DNA from: Methanosarcina sp. MTP4
GTDB taxonomy: Archaea > Halobacteriota > Methanosarcinia > Methanosarcinales > Methanosarcinaceae
DNA: 64,000 bases
Reading direction: 5' to 3'
NCBI RefSeq assembly: GCF_000970045.1
Contig: NZ_CP009505.1
Location: 1,426,001-1,490,000, forward strand
The position numbers were made by a program, and so were the translations under genes. Below are positions 35,829 to 49,150 of this stretch, piece by piece. The notes under the pieces are model-generated. The model saw only the letters and a program-made list of their open reading frames with translations. It had not been told where the DNA came from and ran no database searches. Position 1 is the stretch's first letter, and every line of letters begins with the position of its first letter.

Positions 35829-36596
35829 TCAGTGTTTATGGAATTTCTCCCTAAGCTTCACGATGTTGTCCCCATTTTCCTTGATGAAGTCTGCCATCTT
35901 CGGGGCATCGGATGCTTCTTCACCATAGACTCCGAGTTCGTACTGGGCTACGAAGTCCTGGTTCACGGCACCACCGCCGCATGCGAAGGGTACCCGGTAT
36001 CCTTTCTCAAGGAGTTTGTCGTTGATTTCCTTGAAGGCATACATGGTTGTGGTCATGAGAGCGGTTCCTGTAAGCATTAGGGGGCTCTCTTTGTCCACTG
36101 CATCGATGACTTCATCGACAGGCACATCCCTTCCGAGGTCTACCACATCATACCCGTTTGCTCTCAGGAGGGCGACGACAATGTTCTTCCCAATGTCATG
36201 CACATCCCCTTCTGCGACATGGCAGATGATCTTGCCCTTGACCTCCGGGGCTGTTCCTGCCGTTTCCTTGCAGTATTCGATACCTTCCAGCATTGCGTCA
36301 GCGGACATCATGACGTTTGGCAGAAAGATGACCCCCTCGTCGTAAAGCCTTGAGACGACCGCCATGCCGGGCATCAGGGCTCCATTGATGAGCGAGATCG
36401 GATCCTTGCCTGAGGCAACTGCCTTTTTAAGACCTTCTACAACGTCGTCTTCTTCACCTTCAAAGATGGCCTCTGCAATCGAACGGATGAATTCATCTTT
36501 TGGATAAAGCTCGGCTGCTGCCTCTTCGGGTGTCATTTCCTTTTCCATTTTTACGTTGTAACGTACCAGAATAGCTCCGGGATCTATGTCTATCAA
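35829..36596 (-). CDS. mtaC: Methanol corrinoid protein MtaC
   Basis: About 255 residues from a TTG start at 36596, chosen because GGAGGTTAG lies five bases before it; the upstream ATG at 36611 overlaps that site. Residues 10-90 form the helical cap. The cobalamin-binding domain follows, with EGDVHDIGKNIV (lower-ligand His, DXHXXG) near residue 130, LTGTALMTTTM and CGGGAVNQDF. It carries the methyl group from methanol (MtaB) to MtaA. The sequence closely follows M. barkeri MtaC as I remember it, including the C-terminal LREKFHKH. Confidence 0.96.
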   Translation of the reverse strand: MIDIDPGAILVRYNVKMEKEMTPEEAAAELYPKDEFIRSIAEAIFEGEEDDVVEGLKKAVASGKDPISLINGALMPGMAVVSRLYDEGVIFLPNVMMSADAMLEGIEYCKETAGTAPEVKGKIICHVAEGDVHDIGKNIVVALLRANGYDVVDLGRDVPVDEVIDAVDKESPLMLTGTALMTTTMYAFKEINDKLLEKGYRVPFACGGGAVNQDFVAQYELGVYGEEASDAPKMADFIKENGDNIVKLREKFHKH

Positions 36597-36844
36597 ATAT
36601 CTAACCTCCATTTTAACAATTGAGGAGAATTGAATCCCTGATTCTATTGTGGGTGCTATGGATGCCAAAACATGGCTTAAAAGTCAAACATATCTAATAA
36701 GGATCAATATCAGATGCGAATCTCTAATTTCCCCGTTTTAGAAAGATGCATCTATTGAAAACCTGAATTAGATTTTAAAATCCATACTCTTCCCAAACTC
36801 TTTAAGGGACTTTTAATTCCCCTTTAATAAATTAGGACATGCAA

Positions 36845-36852
36845 TATATAAA
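36845..36852 (-). promoter_or_regulatory. Probable TATA box of the mtaCB operon
   Basis: TTTATATA on the minus strand, in GATTTATATATTGC. Transcription would start near 36822 and leave a leader of about 225 bases before mtaC. Long leaders are known for mtaCB operons of Methanosarcina. Confidence 0.55.
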
Positions 36853-37464
36853 TCCCACGCAAGCACCTAAATGTTAACCGGAAGCAAGGCAATTATCACC
36901 GTTTTTACTGGTAATCTTGTAATCCTGGGTGGATTGTTTTCCGGAATTCGGCGAATACTCGGAGTTTCCTGCTTTAATTTCGGTTTGCTAAGGGAGGTCT
37001 GATTATTAAGATTAAAATACGGAATTGGATTGGACGTTTGAAAACCTGGATTTGACTTGAGGCTGATTAAAGGCTTGTTGTATAATGTCCTGAAAATATT
37101 TGTCCTGAATATAACATTTCCGGGTTTTTATGGTCATGTGTCTCTTAAATAGTAAACTCTCCTTCGGTACGAGGGCTAACACATCTCTATTAATATTACA
37201 CATCTCTATTAACATATATTTATGCCCAAATCTATATAATTAGTTGGATCTTGTTTCTATAATTACTACATTTCTCATGTTTTTTCTTATGGTTGGTGTA
37301 TGCATTTGTACAATTCATGGGCTGGATTAGGTTCCTCCGTATCCGAATTTGATTTGATATTTGCCCTGGTTGGGGCTCAGTGGCTAGATATGTACATTTG
37401 TGGTGCTGAGGGCTGGTTACTTAAGTTAAATATGTGACATGTTATGGCGATACAGCAACAACTA
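36853..37464. other. Spacer between mtaCB and the rRNA promoters
   Basis: AT-rich, with no gene accepted. Upstream control elements for methanol-dependent expression of mtaCB would be expected here, but I cannot point to a specific site. Confidence 0.5.
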
Positions 37465-37472
37465 TTTATATG
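37465..37472 (+). promoter_or_regulatory. rRNA promoter P1 (diverged)
   Basis: TTTATATG followed by a start region resembling the later repeats (attccctggtcacaaaggat, caggcgagcagtaat). It lies 129 bases before P2. Confidence 0.6.
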
Positions 37473-37593
37473 GGTCGTGCGTTTAGAGAATTCCCTGGTC
37501 ACAAAGGATCAGGCGAGCAGTAATCAATAGATCCAGGCAAAATATCTTTATTTTGTTTGAGTTCTATATGTTGAAAATTGTTCGATCAAAACC

Positions 37594-37601
37594 TTTATAT
37601 A
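37594..37601 (+). promoter_or_regulatory. rRNA promoter P2
   Basis: TTTATATA preceded by the purine-rich TFB-contact sequence gatcaaaacc. First of the well-conserved tandem promoters. Confidence 0.75.
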
Positions 37602-37724
37602 TCACAACTGATATTCTGGTATTCCCTGATTCAAATGAATCAGGCGGGCAATAAACTCATAGGTGCTGACAAAAAAATTCTTTTTGTCTGAAATCGATGC
37701 GTTGAAAATTGTTCGATCAAAACC

Positions 37725-37732
37725 TTTATATA
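37725..37732 (+). promoter_or_regulatory. rRNA promoter P3
   Basis: Same TATA context as P2, exactly 131 bases downstream. Confidence 0.75.
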
Positions 37733-37855
37733 TCACAACTGATATTCTGGTATTCCCTGATTCAACTGAATCGGGTGAGCAATAAACCCATGGATGTTGA
37801 CAAAAAGATTCTTTTTGTCTGAAATCTATGCGTTGAAAATTGTTCAATGAAAACC

Positions 37856-37863
37856 TTTATATA
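37856..37863 (+). promoter_or_regulatory. rRNA promoter P4
   Basis: TTTATATA another 131 bases downstream. The sequence after it (aaaaaggatatgtaaggaat) differs from P2/P3 and leads into the pre-16S leader. Confidence 0.7.
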
Positions 37864-37964
37864 TCAAAAAGGATATGTAAGGAATCCCTCACACATCTGA
37901 TGTGTGGTGGAATACAATATCTCTATCATCTTTTAATGGAGACTGAAGCTTTTTTCAGTCTGAC

Positions 37965-38004
37965 GAGGATTTGTCGGTTCGGTTAATTCTGGTCGGTGGT
38001 TTTT
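37965..38004 (+). other. 16S processing stem, 5' strand
   Basis: Pairs with 39577-39618 downstream of 16S: GAGGAT with ATCCTC, TGTCGGTT with AACCGACA, and GGTCGGTGG with CCACCGGCC. Together they form the long helix cut by the archaeal splicing endonuclease. A separate hairpin (GACTGAA/TTCAGTC) lies just upstream at 37941. Confidence 0.8.
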
Positions 38005-38092
38005 ACAAACTATCGAGACTCTGGAAATAGCTGAATTGGCTTTTTGTGCAGTTTCAACGACCAATTTCTTTAGAACAAGTGTGCGATACATT

Positions 38093-39568
<1,476 letters not shown>

Positions 39569-39576
39569 AAGCTAAA

Positions 39577-39618
39577 GAAACTGCCACCGGCCAGAGGCCG
39601 AAAAACCGACAGATCCTC
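39577..39618 (+). other. 16S processing stem, 3' strand
   Basis: Complement of the leader segment 37965-38004. The rest of the roughly 190-base spacer holds the 23S stem. No tRNA-Ala is recognisable in the spacer. Confidence 0.8.
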
Positions 39619-39712
39619 AACCCTATTCATATTATACACAATGCACCCGTCGAATGATATCGCCGGGGAAGGATGGATTGTCTGCTTCCGTAGCTGGAAG
39701 CCGGCGTGTGAA

Positions 39713-39754
39713 GTCATGTATAGGTGCTGTATACTGGACGCTTACTGGATCTGG
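39713..39754 (+). other. 23S processing stem, 5' strand
   Basis: GTCATGTATA, GTGCTGTATACTGGA and CTGGATCTGG pair with 42677-42720 after the 23S gene, forming the second precursor helix. Confidence 0.8.
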
Positions 39755-39757
39755 TTA

Positions 39758-42650
<2,893 letters not shown>

Positions 42651-42676
42651 AACCATCCGTTCCGGTTTACCATTTT

Positions 42677-42720
42677 CCAGATCCAGGCGAAATCCAGTAT
42701 GCAGCACTGTTATACATGAC
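42677..42720 (+). other. 23S processing stem, 3' strand
   Basis: CCAGATCCAG, TCCAGTATGCAGCAC and TATACATGAC are complementary to 39713-39754. Confidence 0.8.
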
Positions 42721-42758
42721 TATTCATTCACATTTTCCAATCCATTTTACAGGTTGAG

Positions 42759-42880
42759 TATGGCGGCCATAGCGGCAGGGCAACTCCTGTACCCTTTCCG
42801 AACACAGAAGATAAGCCTGCCTGCGTTCCACACTGTACTGAAGTGCGCGAGCCTTCGGGAACTCTGGCACGCTGCCATAT
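42759..42880 (+). rRNA. rrf: 5S ribosomal RNA
   Basis: TATGGCGGCCATAGCGGCAG at the 5' end pairs with GCTGCCATA at the 3' end. Internal segments CCGAACACAGAAGATAAGCC and GCGAGCCTTCGGGAACTC are as in Methanosarcina 5S. About 122 bases, complete, last gene of the rRNA operon. Confidence 0.95.
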
Positions 42881-43044
42881 TCACCTTAATCTACTCCCTT
42901 TTTCTAACAAATTTTGTTTTTAAGAGTTTTTACTATGTTTTTTGACTTTTCTTTACTTTATCATTTATCCTATTCTCAATTTTTTGTCCGCTTGAGCAAG
43001 CGCAGCGAGTGAAACGGACAGCGTACTTCCGTGTCGCAACTCGG

Positions 43045-43119
43045 AGAAGATAAGCCTGCCCGCGTTCCCTATGGTACTGAAGTGCGCGAGCCTTCGGGAA
43101 CTCTGGCACGCTGCCATAT
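43045..43119 (+). pseudogene. Truncated second 5S rRNA copy
   Basis: Repeats the 3' 75 bases of the 5S gene almost exactly, from AGAAGATAAGCCTGCC to GGCACGCTGCCATA, with a few changes (ccgcgttccctatgg). The 5' half is missing, and unrelated sequence stands in its place. It cannot form the 5S closing helix. Confidence 0.85.
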
Positions 43120-43345
43120 CTTCCCTGTTACTTATCTTTACTTTTATGGAAGTTATTTTCGATTTTCATTTAAATTATTTTTATCTTCACTTCTAAGTAA
43201 GTTGTTTCCTATCATTATTACAAAATATATTGAAATTTCAATCCTGCTTATAACTGATTTAATCCAGGCAAAACAGGTAGTAATCTATCTTTCAGTTGTT
43301 CCTGAAAACCTTTTTTGACACTCTTTTCGGGTACCAACGCTCTCA

Positions 43346-43370
43346 CCGGCTGCGAAGCAGCCGGCTTTTT
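43346..43370 (+). terminator. Terminator of the rRNA operon
   Basis: Perfect 8 bp GC-rich stem CCGGCTGC/GCAGCCGG with a GAA loop followed by CTTTTT. It is the strongest hairpin after the 5S copies, in plus orientation. Confidence 0.75.
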
Positions 43371-43513
43371 CCATAAAGTATATTTGAATGAATAAAAAAG
43401 AAAATCGGGATCACATGATAGGTGTATTTGAATTAATACGTTGAGTTAGAAGTTGATTGAAATCTGTGGGTATTTTTATCTTTTTTCTTCCGAGAACTCA
43501 TCTGGATCCGGGT

Positions 43514-44146
43514 TCATTCCCCTCTCAACTCAAGCCCCGCCTTTACTCCTTTCATGACCGCTTTCGTTATCTTTTTCCCGAAATCCGTGCTGGAACCGGC
43601 GTAGGGGATTTCCAGCCCTTCTTCACATTCCGAATTCTTCTCCGAATCTTTTTCATAGGCAACAATCACGGCATCCGTGTTCGTGCCCAAAAATGTGTAA
43701 CCTTTTTCCAGGAGGGCAAGTCCTTTTGCTTCCGTGGCCGTTATGATGGCTCCAAGGAGGCCAGTCTCTGAGAGTTTTTCTTTGGAAATGAGAATGATGT
43801 TGATAGTCCCTATCTTTTCTACCTTTTCCACCTTTTCCACCTTTTCTATCCTGAATTCGGAGCCGTTGCTGACGCCGGCGGTTACGAAGACAGTGAGGTA
43901 ATCGTCTTCGATGACCTGGAGGTATTCCATGTTTACGGCGGTCAGGAGGCCGAAATAAGGTTCACGGATTCCCAGTTCAAGGGCGGCTTCTTCTACGAAT
44001 TTGCCCGGGTCGGGGGGGTTGAAGGTCCTTGGGACCTGTTTGTTGAAGAGGTCTTTTACCCGGGCGCGGCCGCCGTTTAAGCCAGTGCTCACGGCTTCGA
44101 AATCACCTTCTATGATGAGGGTACTGTCTTTTTCGTAAAATTGCAT
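43514..44146 (-). CDS. cbiZ: Adenosylcobinamide amidohydrolase CbiZ
   Basis: 210 residues of the CbiZ family: VTAGVSNGSEFRIEK, TINIILISKEKLSETGLLGA, ITATEAKGLALLEKGY and LGTNTDAVIVA. CbiZ cuts the amide side chain of adenosylcobinamide to give adenosylcobyric acid, letting archaea salvage incomplete corrinoids. That fits an organism living on corrinoid methyltransferases such as MtaC. Residues 103-111 (VEKVEKVEK) come from a 9 bp tandem repeat in the DNA. No cobalamin-transport genes are adjacent. Confidence 0.88.
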   Translation of the reverse strand: MQFYEKDSTLIIEGDFEAVSTGLNGGRARVKDLFNKQVPRTFNPPDPGKFVEEAALELGIREPYFGLLTAVNMEYLQVIEDDYLTVFVTAGVSNGSEFRIEKVEKVEKVEKIGTINIILISKEKLSETGLLGAIITATEAKGLALLEKGYTFLGTNTDAVIVAYEKDSEKNSECEEGLEIPYAGSSTDFGKKITKAVMKGVKAGLELRGE

Positions 44147-44255
44147 GATATGGGCTCCGTTTTTTCAGAGAATGTATCTTCTATATTTTCGGAGAATGTA
44201 TATGCTATATTATTATTTTCTGCAAAATTAGTTAGTTTCCTTTTGATAGAAAGTT

Positions 44256-44708
44256 TTAGCTTTGCCCACCACCTCTGACTACCATGACCGGAACTTTTGA
44301 TCCTCTTAACACTTTCTCTGCAACGCTTCCGATCAGAAATTTCTCGAGTCCGGTTTTTCCAAGGGTGCCCATTACTATCAGGTCAATATTGTTATTTTCC
44401 GCAAAATCGATAATTTCACTGCTCGGGTAGCCGTCTAAAATAACTTCTTTTACCTCCACCCTTGAAGCTTCTCCAAGCTTTTTTATTTTAGATACTGCTT
44501 TCTCTCCATCTTTTCTCATAACTTCGTAGATCATTTTTTTGCCAAGAGTCCATGTTTCAGAAATTGTGGATGGTGTATCTACTACATAGAGGGCGTAGAC
44601 AGTGGCTCCGCTAAGTTTTGCAAGCTCAATTCCGCAAGAAATAGCTTTCAGGGTATTATCGGACCCGTCTGTTGCAATCAATATGTTTCGGTGTAGCTCA
44701 CTTTTCAT
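44256..44708 (-). CDS. Universal stress protein, UspA family
   Basis: 150 residues with the Usp fold: ILIATDGSDNTLKAI at the start and the ATP-binding signature GTLGKTGLEKFLIGS (GX2GX9GS) near residue 117, then KVPVMVVRGG. It probably binds ATP. The physiological role is not predictable. A decayed piece of a close homologue lies at 51.55-51.71 kb. Confidence 0.93.
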   Translation of the reverse strand: MKSELHRNILIATDGSDNTLKAISCGIELAKLSGATVYALYVVDTPSTISETWTLGKKMIYEVMRKDGEKAVSKIKKLGEASRVEVKEVILDGYPSSEIIDFAENNNIDLIVMGTLGKTGLEKFLIGSVAEKVLRGSKVPVMVVRGGGQS

Positions 44709-44789
44709 ATGACGTTCTCCATTTGCTTACATATAATGTACCGGATGACAGAAAAAATTAATTCAGTTATACTGATATCGCTGTCTCAG

Positions 44790-45326
44790 AATTCAGGGCC
44801 TGGCGCCCGCAGATGAGGAGCAGATCGAGAGTGAAGCCAGGGGTTTTAACGGCTTCTGGTTTGGCGATTATGAATCAGCAAAAGAAGCAGTGCAGTCATA
44901 TCCGGAGCCTTCCCCCATTGAAGCGCTTGTACTGAGCCCTCTGGATGAGGAATAATTTGAACCGGACTACTTTTTGATCTATGCCAATGGCGGGCAGATG
45001 ACTCTTTTGATGAATGGCTTGCAATATTATAAATATGAGGTTGTTGAACCAGTTTTTCCGGAGAAGGCTCCTGTACGGATGCGCTGCCCCGCTGTGTTGC
45101 CACCGGAAAGCTGTCACTTTGCCTGCCCTGTTTGGGTGAAAGAGGCTTTGGACAGGTGAACGATGATGAAATGGTGCTTGCCATGCCGGCTGACAGGCTG
45201 GAACGCACGGTAAAAGGACTGAAAGCGCTGAAAGAGACCGGCCTTGCTTATCCTATAGGCCACTTTGAACCGGGTATGGATGTAACTCCTCTGTTTGAAG
45301 CGTGGTATCCGGTGCAAGATAAATAA
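44790..45326 (+). pseudogene. Broken DUF169-family gene
   Basis: Translation in pieces gives a DUF169-like protein. The first part (IESEARGFNGFWFGDYESAK) runs to an in-frame TAA near 44953 and continues with DYFLIYANGGQMTLLMNG. The frame then shifts near 45105, and the tail (GQVNDDEMVLAMPADRLERT, ending in WYPVQDK) is in another frame. One stop plus one frameshift, and no clear start codon. DUF169 proteins occur near methanogen redox and corrinoid genes; this copy should be non-functional. Confidence 0.75.
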
Positions 45327-45665
45327 TAAGAGGACCGTAGTTTAATCTGCAAGAATGTACTGGATGGATTTAACTAATAGAGAGCTCAATGGCGGTATGG
45401 GGCCGCCACCGGGTTCTCAATCCAGGCAAAATATTTCAATAAAAATATTTCAATAAAAAAGGATAAAAAATGGATGCAATTGACCAATCCGGTTACGAAC
45501 CAGGATGTACTCCAGATGGATGTACTCCGGATAATTGCATGGTAGAACTGATGCGGCCCTGCTTTTCAGGCCACTTTCTCATTGCCAGAATAAATCAAAA
45601 CCATATCTTGCAGCTTCGGAATAGGTCCCGGTCGCTAAAATATCACCCACCCGGAAGAGGAAATT
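45327..45665. other. Intergenic spacer before kefF
   Basis: Contains a small palindrome (ggcggtatggggccgcc) at 45393 and a duplicated aaaatatttcaata at 45430-45455. A 71-codon frame starting at 45470 has a Cys-Pro-Asp repeat but no ribosome-binding site and overlaps kefF; I do not accept it. Confidence 0.45.
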
Positions 45666-46274
45666 ATGAAAAAAATTCTCATTAATTTTGCCCATCCGGC
45701 AAGAGCACGTTCAAAGATTAATAATGCTCTTCGTGCTGCTGTTGAAGGTCTTGAAAATGTAACCATCAATGATCTCTATGCAAACTATCCGGATTTTCTG
45801 ATCGATGTCAAAAGAGAGCAAAGGCTCTGTGAAGATCACGATGTCATTATTTTTCAGCACCCGTTCTACTGGTACTCAACTCCGTCAATTATAAATGAAT
45901 GGCTTGATCTGGTACTTGAACACGGCTGGGCCTATGGTTCGCAGGGCAGGGCGCTTGAAGGAAAGATTTTCCTGCAGGCTATCACGGCAGGCGGTGATGA
46001 CAGTGTCTACCAGAAAGATGGTTTTACCGCTTTTACAATTAGAGAACTTACCTCACCCTATTGTGCTATGGCAAAGCTATGCAACATGAACTGGCTTCCT
46101 CCATTCACCGTTCTTGGTATTCACCGGGGCTTGTCTGAGGAGACAGTTAAGGTTTATGCAGAAGACTATCGCCGTGTCATCATTGCCCTGCGGGACGGCA
46201 CTCTGGATCTTGAGAAAGCGAGGCATGAGCAATATCTCAACAGCGACCTGAACTCAATTATCAGGAGGCCGTAA
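45666..46274 (+). CDS. kefF: KefF-like NAD(P)H quinone oxidoreductase
   Basis: 202-residue flavodoxin-fold flavoprotein of the NQO/KefF family. [14 protein letters not shown] binds flavin phosphate, and [29 protein letters not shown] and [10 protein letters not shown] are family hallmarks. In bacteria KefF binds the KefC channel and is needed for full activity; it can also reduce quinones or electrophiles. GAGGAAATT precedes the ATG. It is followed within 2 bases by kefC, so the two are surely co-transcribed. The pair looks bacterial in origin. Confidence 0.9.
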   Translation: MKKILINFAHPARARSKINNALRAAVEGLENVTINDLYANYPDFLIDVKREQRLCEDHDVIIFQHPFYWYSTPSIINEWLDLVLEHGWAYGSQGRALEGKIFLQAITAGGDDSVYQKDGFTAFTIRELTSPYCAMAKLCNMNWLPPFTVLGIHRGLSEETVKVYAEDYRRVIIALRDGTLDLEKARHEQYLNSDLNSIIRRP

Positions 46275-46276
46275 AA

Positions 46277-48133
46277 GTGGAAAATTTCCTGTTTCAGCTC
46301 TTTATTTTCCTGGCTGCAGCAGCCATTGCCGTTCCTATTGCCAAAAAATTCGGGCTCGGCTCAGTACTCGGATACCTTATAGCAGGTATCATCATCGGAC
46401 CTTTCGGCCTCTCTCTCATTGCTGACATTGAAGAAGTCATGCATTTCACGGAGTTTGGCGTAGTGATGATGCTTTTCCTGGTCGGCCTCGAACTCAAACC
46501 GTCACTGCTCTGGCAGATGCGCACCCCTATACTGGGAATGGGAGGAGTACAGGTTGTTCTGTCGAGTATTATCATTGCCGGTATATCCCTCATCTTTCTG
46601 CCCTGGCAGCAGGCAATAGCCATCGGTCTTACTCTTTCCCTCTCCTCTACAGCCATAGTTTTGCAAACCTTGCGGGAAAAGGGACTGATGAATACCTCTT
46701 CCGGAAGATCTATCTTTTCAGTTCTCCTTTTCCAGGACCTGGCAGTCATTCCTATACTTGCTGTCCTACCTTTCCTGGCAACAATCGCCGTGCATGACGA
46801 CGGGCATCTTGAGTCAGCTCTTTTTGATATCAGCTCCCTGCCGGAATACATGCAAATTATTATTACGCTACTTGCAATTCTATCCATTTTCTTTATTGGT
46901 AAATTTGCAAGCAGGCCAGTGTTCAGGACCATTGCAGCTACACGAATCAGAGAGATCTTTGTTGCTGCCGCCCTGGCTCTTGTAGTTGGCATATCATTAC
47001 TCATGACTTCAGTTGGGCTTTCTCCTGCCCTTGGAACCTTTCTTGCCGGGGTTGTCCTGGCAGACAGCGAATACCGCCATGAACTCGAAAGTGATATAGA
47101 GCCGTTTAAGGGCCTGTTGCTGGGGGTATTCTTCATCTCCATTGGTGCCAGCCTCAACTTTACACTGATCGGAGAGAATATCCCGCTGATCGCAGGACTT
47201 GCGGCAGGTCTGATGGCTTTCAAATGGCTGGTCCTCGAGGGTACTGGTTTCGTCTTTAAAATGGCGAAAAAAGAACGTTCACTCTTTGCTATTGCCCTTG
47301 CCCAGGGAGGTGAATTCGCATTTGTCCTTTTCCAGTTTTCCAGGACCAACGGCGTATTGCCAGCTCAAACCATAGAACCCCTTATTTCCGCAGTTGCAAT
47401 CTCCATGTTCCTTACTCCCCTCCTTTTCCTGGCACATGAAAAATTCGGTACAAATGGTCAGGGAGATGAAGAAGCCAGGCGTGATTCGGATACTATTGAC
47501 CGTAGCGGACACAGGGTCATTCTTGCCGGATTTGGCCGTCTCGGGACTGACCTTGGCCGTTTCCTCATTTCTGCGGGTATCAAACCGGTCATTATCGATC
47601 ATGATGCGGCCAATGTGGATGTTCTAAGAAAATTTGGATTTAAGGTGTATTACGGAGACATCACACGACTCGACCTGCTTGAAGCTGCCGGAGCTGCCGA
47701 AGCCGAACTCTTAATAATTGCCATAGGTGATATAGACCAATCAAGAAAGCTGGTTGAATTAGCAGGTAAACACTACCCACACCTCAAAATAGCAGTCAGT
47801 GCTTCCGACCGTTCCTCTGCCTACGAACTCATGGACCTGGGAATTACCCGGATACGAAGGGAAACCTTCGGCAGTGCTCTGGCACTTGGTCAGGATGCCC
47901 TGCAACTTCTCGGGACCGATCCTTATGAAGCACACCGATTGATGCGTATTTTTCGGAAAAAGGACGAAGAGATGATGCCTGAATTATACAAAATGCACCG
48001 TAAAGATGAGGACAGTTACATATCAATGTATCAGAAGCATAATGCAGACCTTGAGGAACTAATGACGCTCGATTTGGACCTGGACATGGAAGAGATCGAC
48101 AAAGCCTGGAATGCTGCAAACCCGGAAGCATAA
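46277..48133 (+). CDS. kefC: KefB/KefC-type potassium efflux antiporter
   Basis: 618 residues. The first 380 form a CPA2 monovalent cation:proton antiporter with about 12 membrane segments ([72 protein letters not shown]). A cytoplasmic RCK/TrkA-N domain follows from about residue 410, with [19 protein letters not shown]. It begins at GTG with GGAGGCC upstream, just after kefF. Bacterial KefC is gated by glutathione conjugates. Methanogens are not known to make glutathione, so the ligand here must differ or be environmental. This is inference. Confidence 0.93.
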   Translation: MENFLFQLFIFLAAAAIAVPIAKKFGLGSVLGYLIAGIIIGPFGLSLIADIEEVMHFTEFGVVMMLFLVGLELKPSLLWQMRTPILGMGGVQVVLSSIIIAGISLIFLPWQQAIAIGLTLSLSSTAIVLQTLREKGLMNTSSGRSIFSVLLFQDLAVIPILAVLPFLATIAVHDDGHLESALFDISSLPEYMQIIITLLAILSIFFIGKFASRPVFRTIAATRIREIFVAAALALVVGISLLMTSVGLSPALGTFLAGVVLADSEYRHELESDIEPFKGLLLGVFFISIGASLNFTLIGENIPLIAGLAAGLMAFKWLVLEGTGFVFKMAKKERSLFAIALAQGGEFAFVLFQFSRTNGVLPAQTIEPLISAVAISMFLTPLLFLAHEKFGTNGQGDEEARRDSDTIDRSGHRVILAGFGRLGTDLGRFLISAGIKPVIIDHDAANVDVLRKFGFKVYYGDITRLDLLEAAGAAEAELLIIAIGDIDQSRKLVELAGKHYPHLKIAVSASDRSSAYELMDLGITRIRRETFGSALALGQDALQLLGTDPYEAHRLMRIFRKKDEEMMPELYKMHRKDEDSYISMYQKHNADLEELMTLDLDLDMEEIDKAWNAANPEA

Positions 48134-48360
48134 TTCGACATAGGGAAATCCGGAATGCTTTGATTTTATGCCCGGAATCGCATTTGGCTCTCTCTGAAAT
48201 TACAGCACTCTCACGCGACCGATTTCAGGGGGTGGGAAGGTTTTAGGGAGAGGTAGTTCACATCGGACTAAGTCAAAGCCCGCCTATGCTTGATTTCTAC
48301 TTTTTTCTACCTTTTTTCTACCTTTTTTCTACCTTTTTTCTGTACTATAGTCAAGGACCC
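48134..48360. other. Intergenic spacer with 11 bp repeat
   Basis: The unit taccttttttc is repeated about four times at 48298-48340, just before the dispersed element. No gene is seen. Confidence 0.5.
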
Positions 48361-48364
48361 ACAT

Positions 48365-48508
48365 TCCTTCACAAATCTCAAGTGAAAGTTTAACCACAGA
48401 AAGCACGGAAAAACACGGAATAAAGGGAGCAAGGGTGAAATCCTTCCGTGCTTTCCGTGTCTTCCGTGGTTATAAAGTAAGTGTAAATATTTACGTCCGG
48501 GACTATAA
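48365..48508 (-). repeat. Dispersed palindromic element, copy 2 (inverted)
   Basis: Most complete copy. One arm is taaccacagaaagcacgg with aaacacggaataaagg, the other ccgtgctttccgtgtc with ttccgtggttataaagtaag. It is followed by gtgtaaatatttacgtccgg and gactata. The arms are imperfect inverted repeats. Orientation is opposite to the copies at 31.9 and 58.2 kb. Confidence 0.85.
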
Positions 48509-48590
48509 CTTAATGTCTGCACATTAACCAACCCCTGTCTTTATAAATGTATACAACTTACCTATGATATCAATTATAAGGTGGGAGTTC

Positions 48591-49088
48591 ATGAAAACAT
48601 TAGTAACATATATGACACAGACAGGAAACACAAAGAAGATCGCAGAAGCTATTTATAGTGAAGTTGCTGGCGAAAAGGACATCAAAGACATCAAAGATGT
48701 AAGCAATTTTGAAGGTTATGACCTTGTGTTCGTGGGTTTCCCTGTAATGCAATTCAACATTCCTGAGAATGTTTCAAAATTCGTGAAAGAGAATGTAGCT
48801 GGCAAGAACATAGCATTCTTCATGACCCATGCTGTTCCTGAAGGATTTGAAGCCATACATTCATGGACCGGTTCCTGCAAGGATATCGCAGCTAGTGGTA
48901 ATTATCTTGGTACATTTGAATGTCAGGGTGAACTTGCACAATCTATTATTGATATGCTCGAAAAATCCGATGATCCTCAGATGAAAGCATTTGCTGAGAT
49001 GGGTCCTTCCACAAAAGGACAGCCTGATGAATCCCGTGTTCAGAAAGCAAAGGAATTTGCAAAGGAAATTCAGGCAAAGGTCCAGTGA
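48591..49088 (+). CDS. Flavodoxin-family protein
   Basis: 165 residues from the ATG at 48591, which has GGTGGGAG upstream; the frame is open nine codons further. The FMN phosphate-binding loop is TYMTQTGNTKKIAEAI, followed by DLVFVGFPVMQFNIPENVSKF and NIAFFMTHAVPEGFEAIHSW. It should be an FMN electron carrier or small reductase. A longer C-terminal helix region (residues 125-165) is typical of the flavodoxin variants found in methanogens and other anaerobes. Monocistronic. Confidence 0.9.
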   Translation: MKTLVTYMTQTGNTKKIAEAIYSEVAGEKDIKDIKDVSNFEGYDLVFVGFPVMQFNIPENVSKFVKENVAGKNIAFFMTHAVPEGFEAIHSWTGSCKDIAASGNYLGTFECQGELAQSIIDMLEKSDDPQMKAFAEMGPSTKGQPDESRVQKAKEFAKEIQAKVQ

Positions 49089-49150
49089 CCAAATATTCCT
49101 GTTTTCTTTTTTTAAATCTTTTTAAATTGCCCTTTGATTAATTTTGACTT

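Larger units (their letters stand above)
37571..37870 (+). repeat. 131 bp direct repeats carrying rRNA promoters
   Basis: Two nearly identical units, 37571-37701 and 37702-37832, and the first part of a third. Each contains gttgaaaattgttcgatcaa, cctttatatatca, then attccctgattcaa and a tttttgtctgaaatc tail. The 131 bp period places identical TATA boxes in series before 16S. Confidence 0.9.

Noticed and set aside
39619-39757. tRNA-Ala in the 16S-23S spacer
   Set aside because: No TTCGA T loop or anticodon arm. The spacer is explained by the two processing stems.
45470-45685. 71-codon frame with Cys-Pro-Asp repeats
   Set aside because: Overlaps the kefF start, has no ribosome-binding site and resembles no known small protein.
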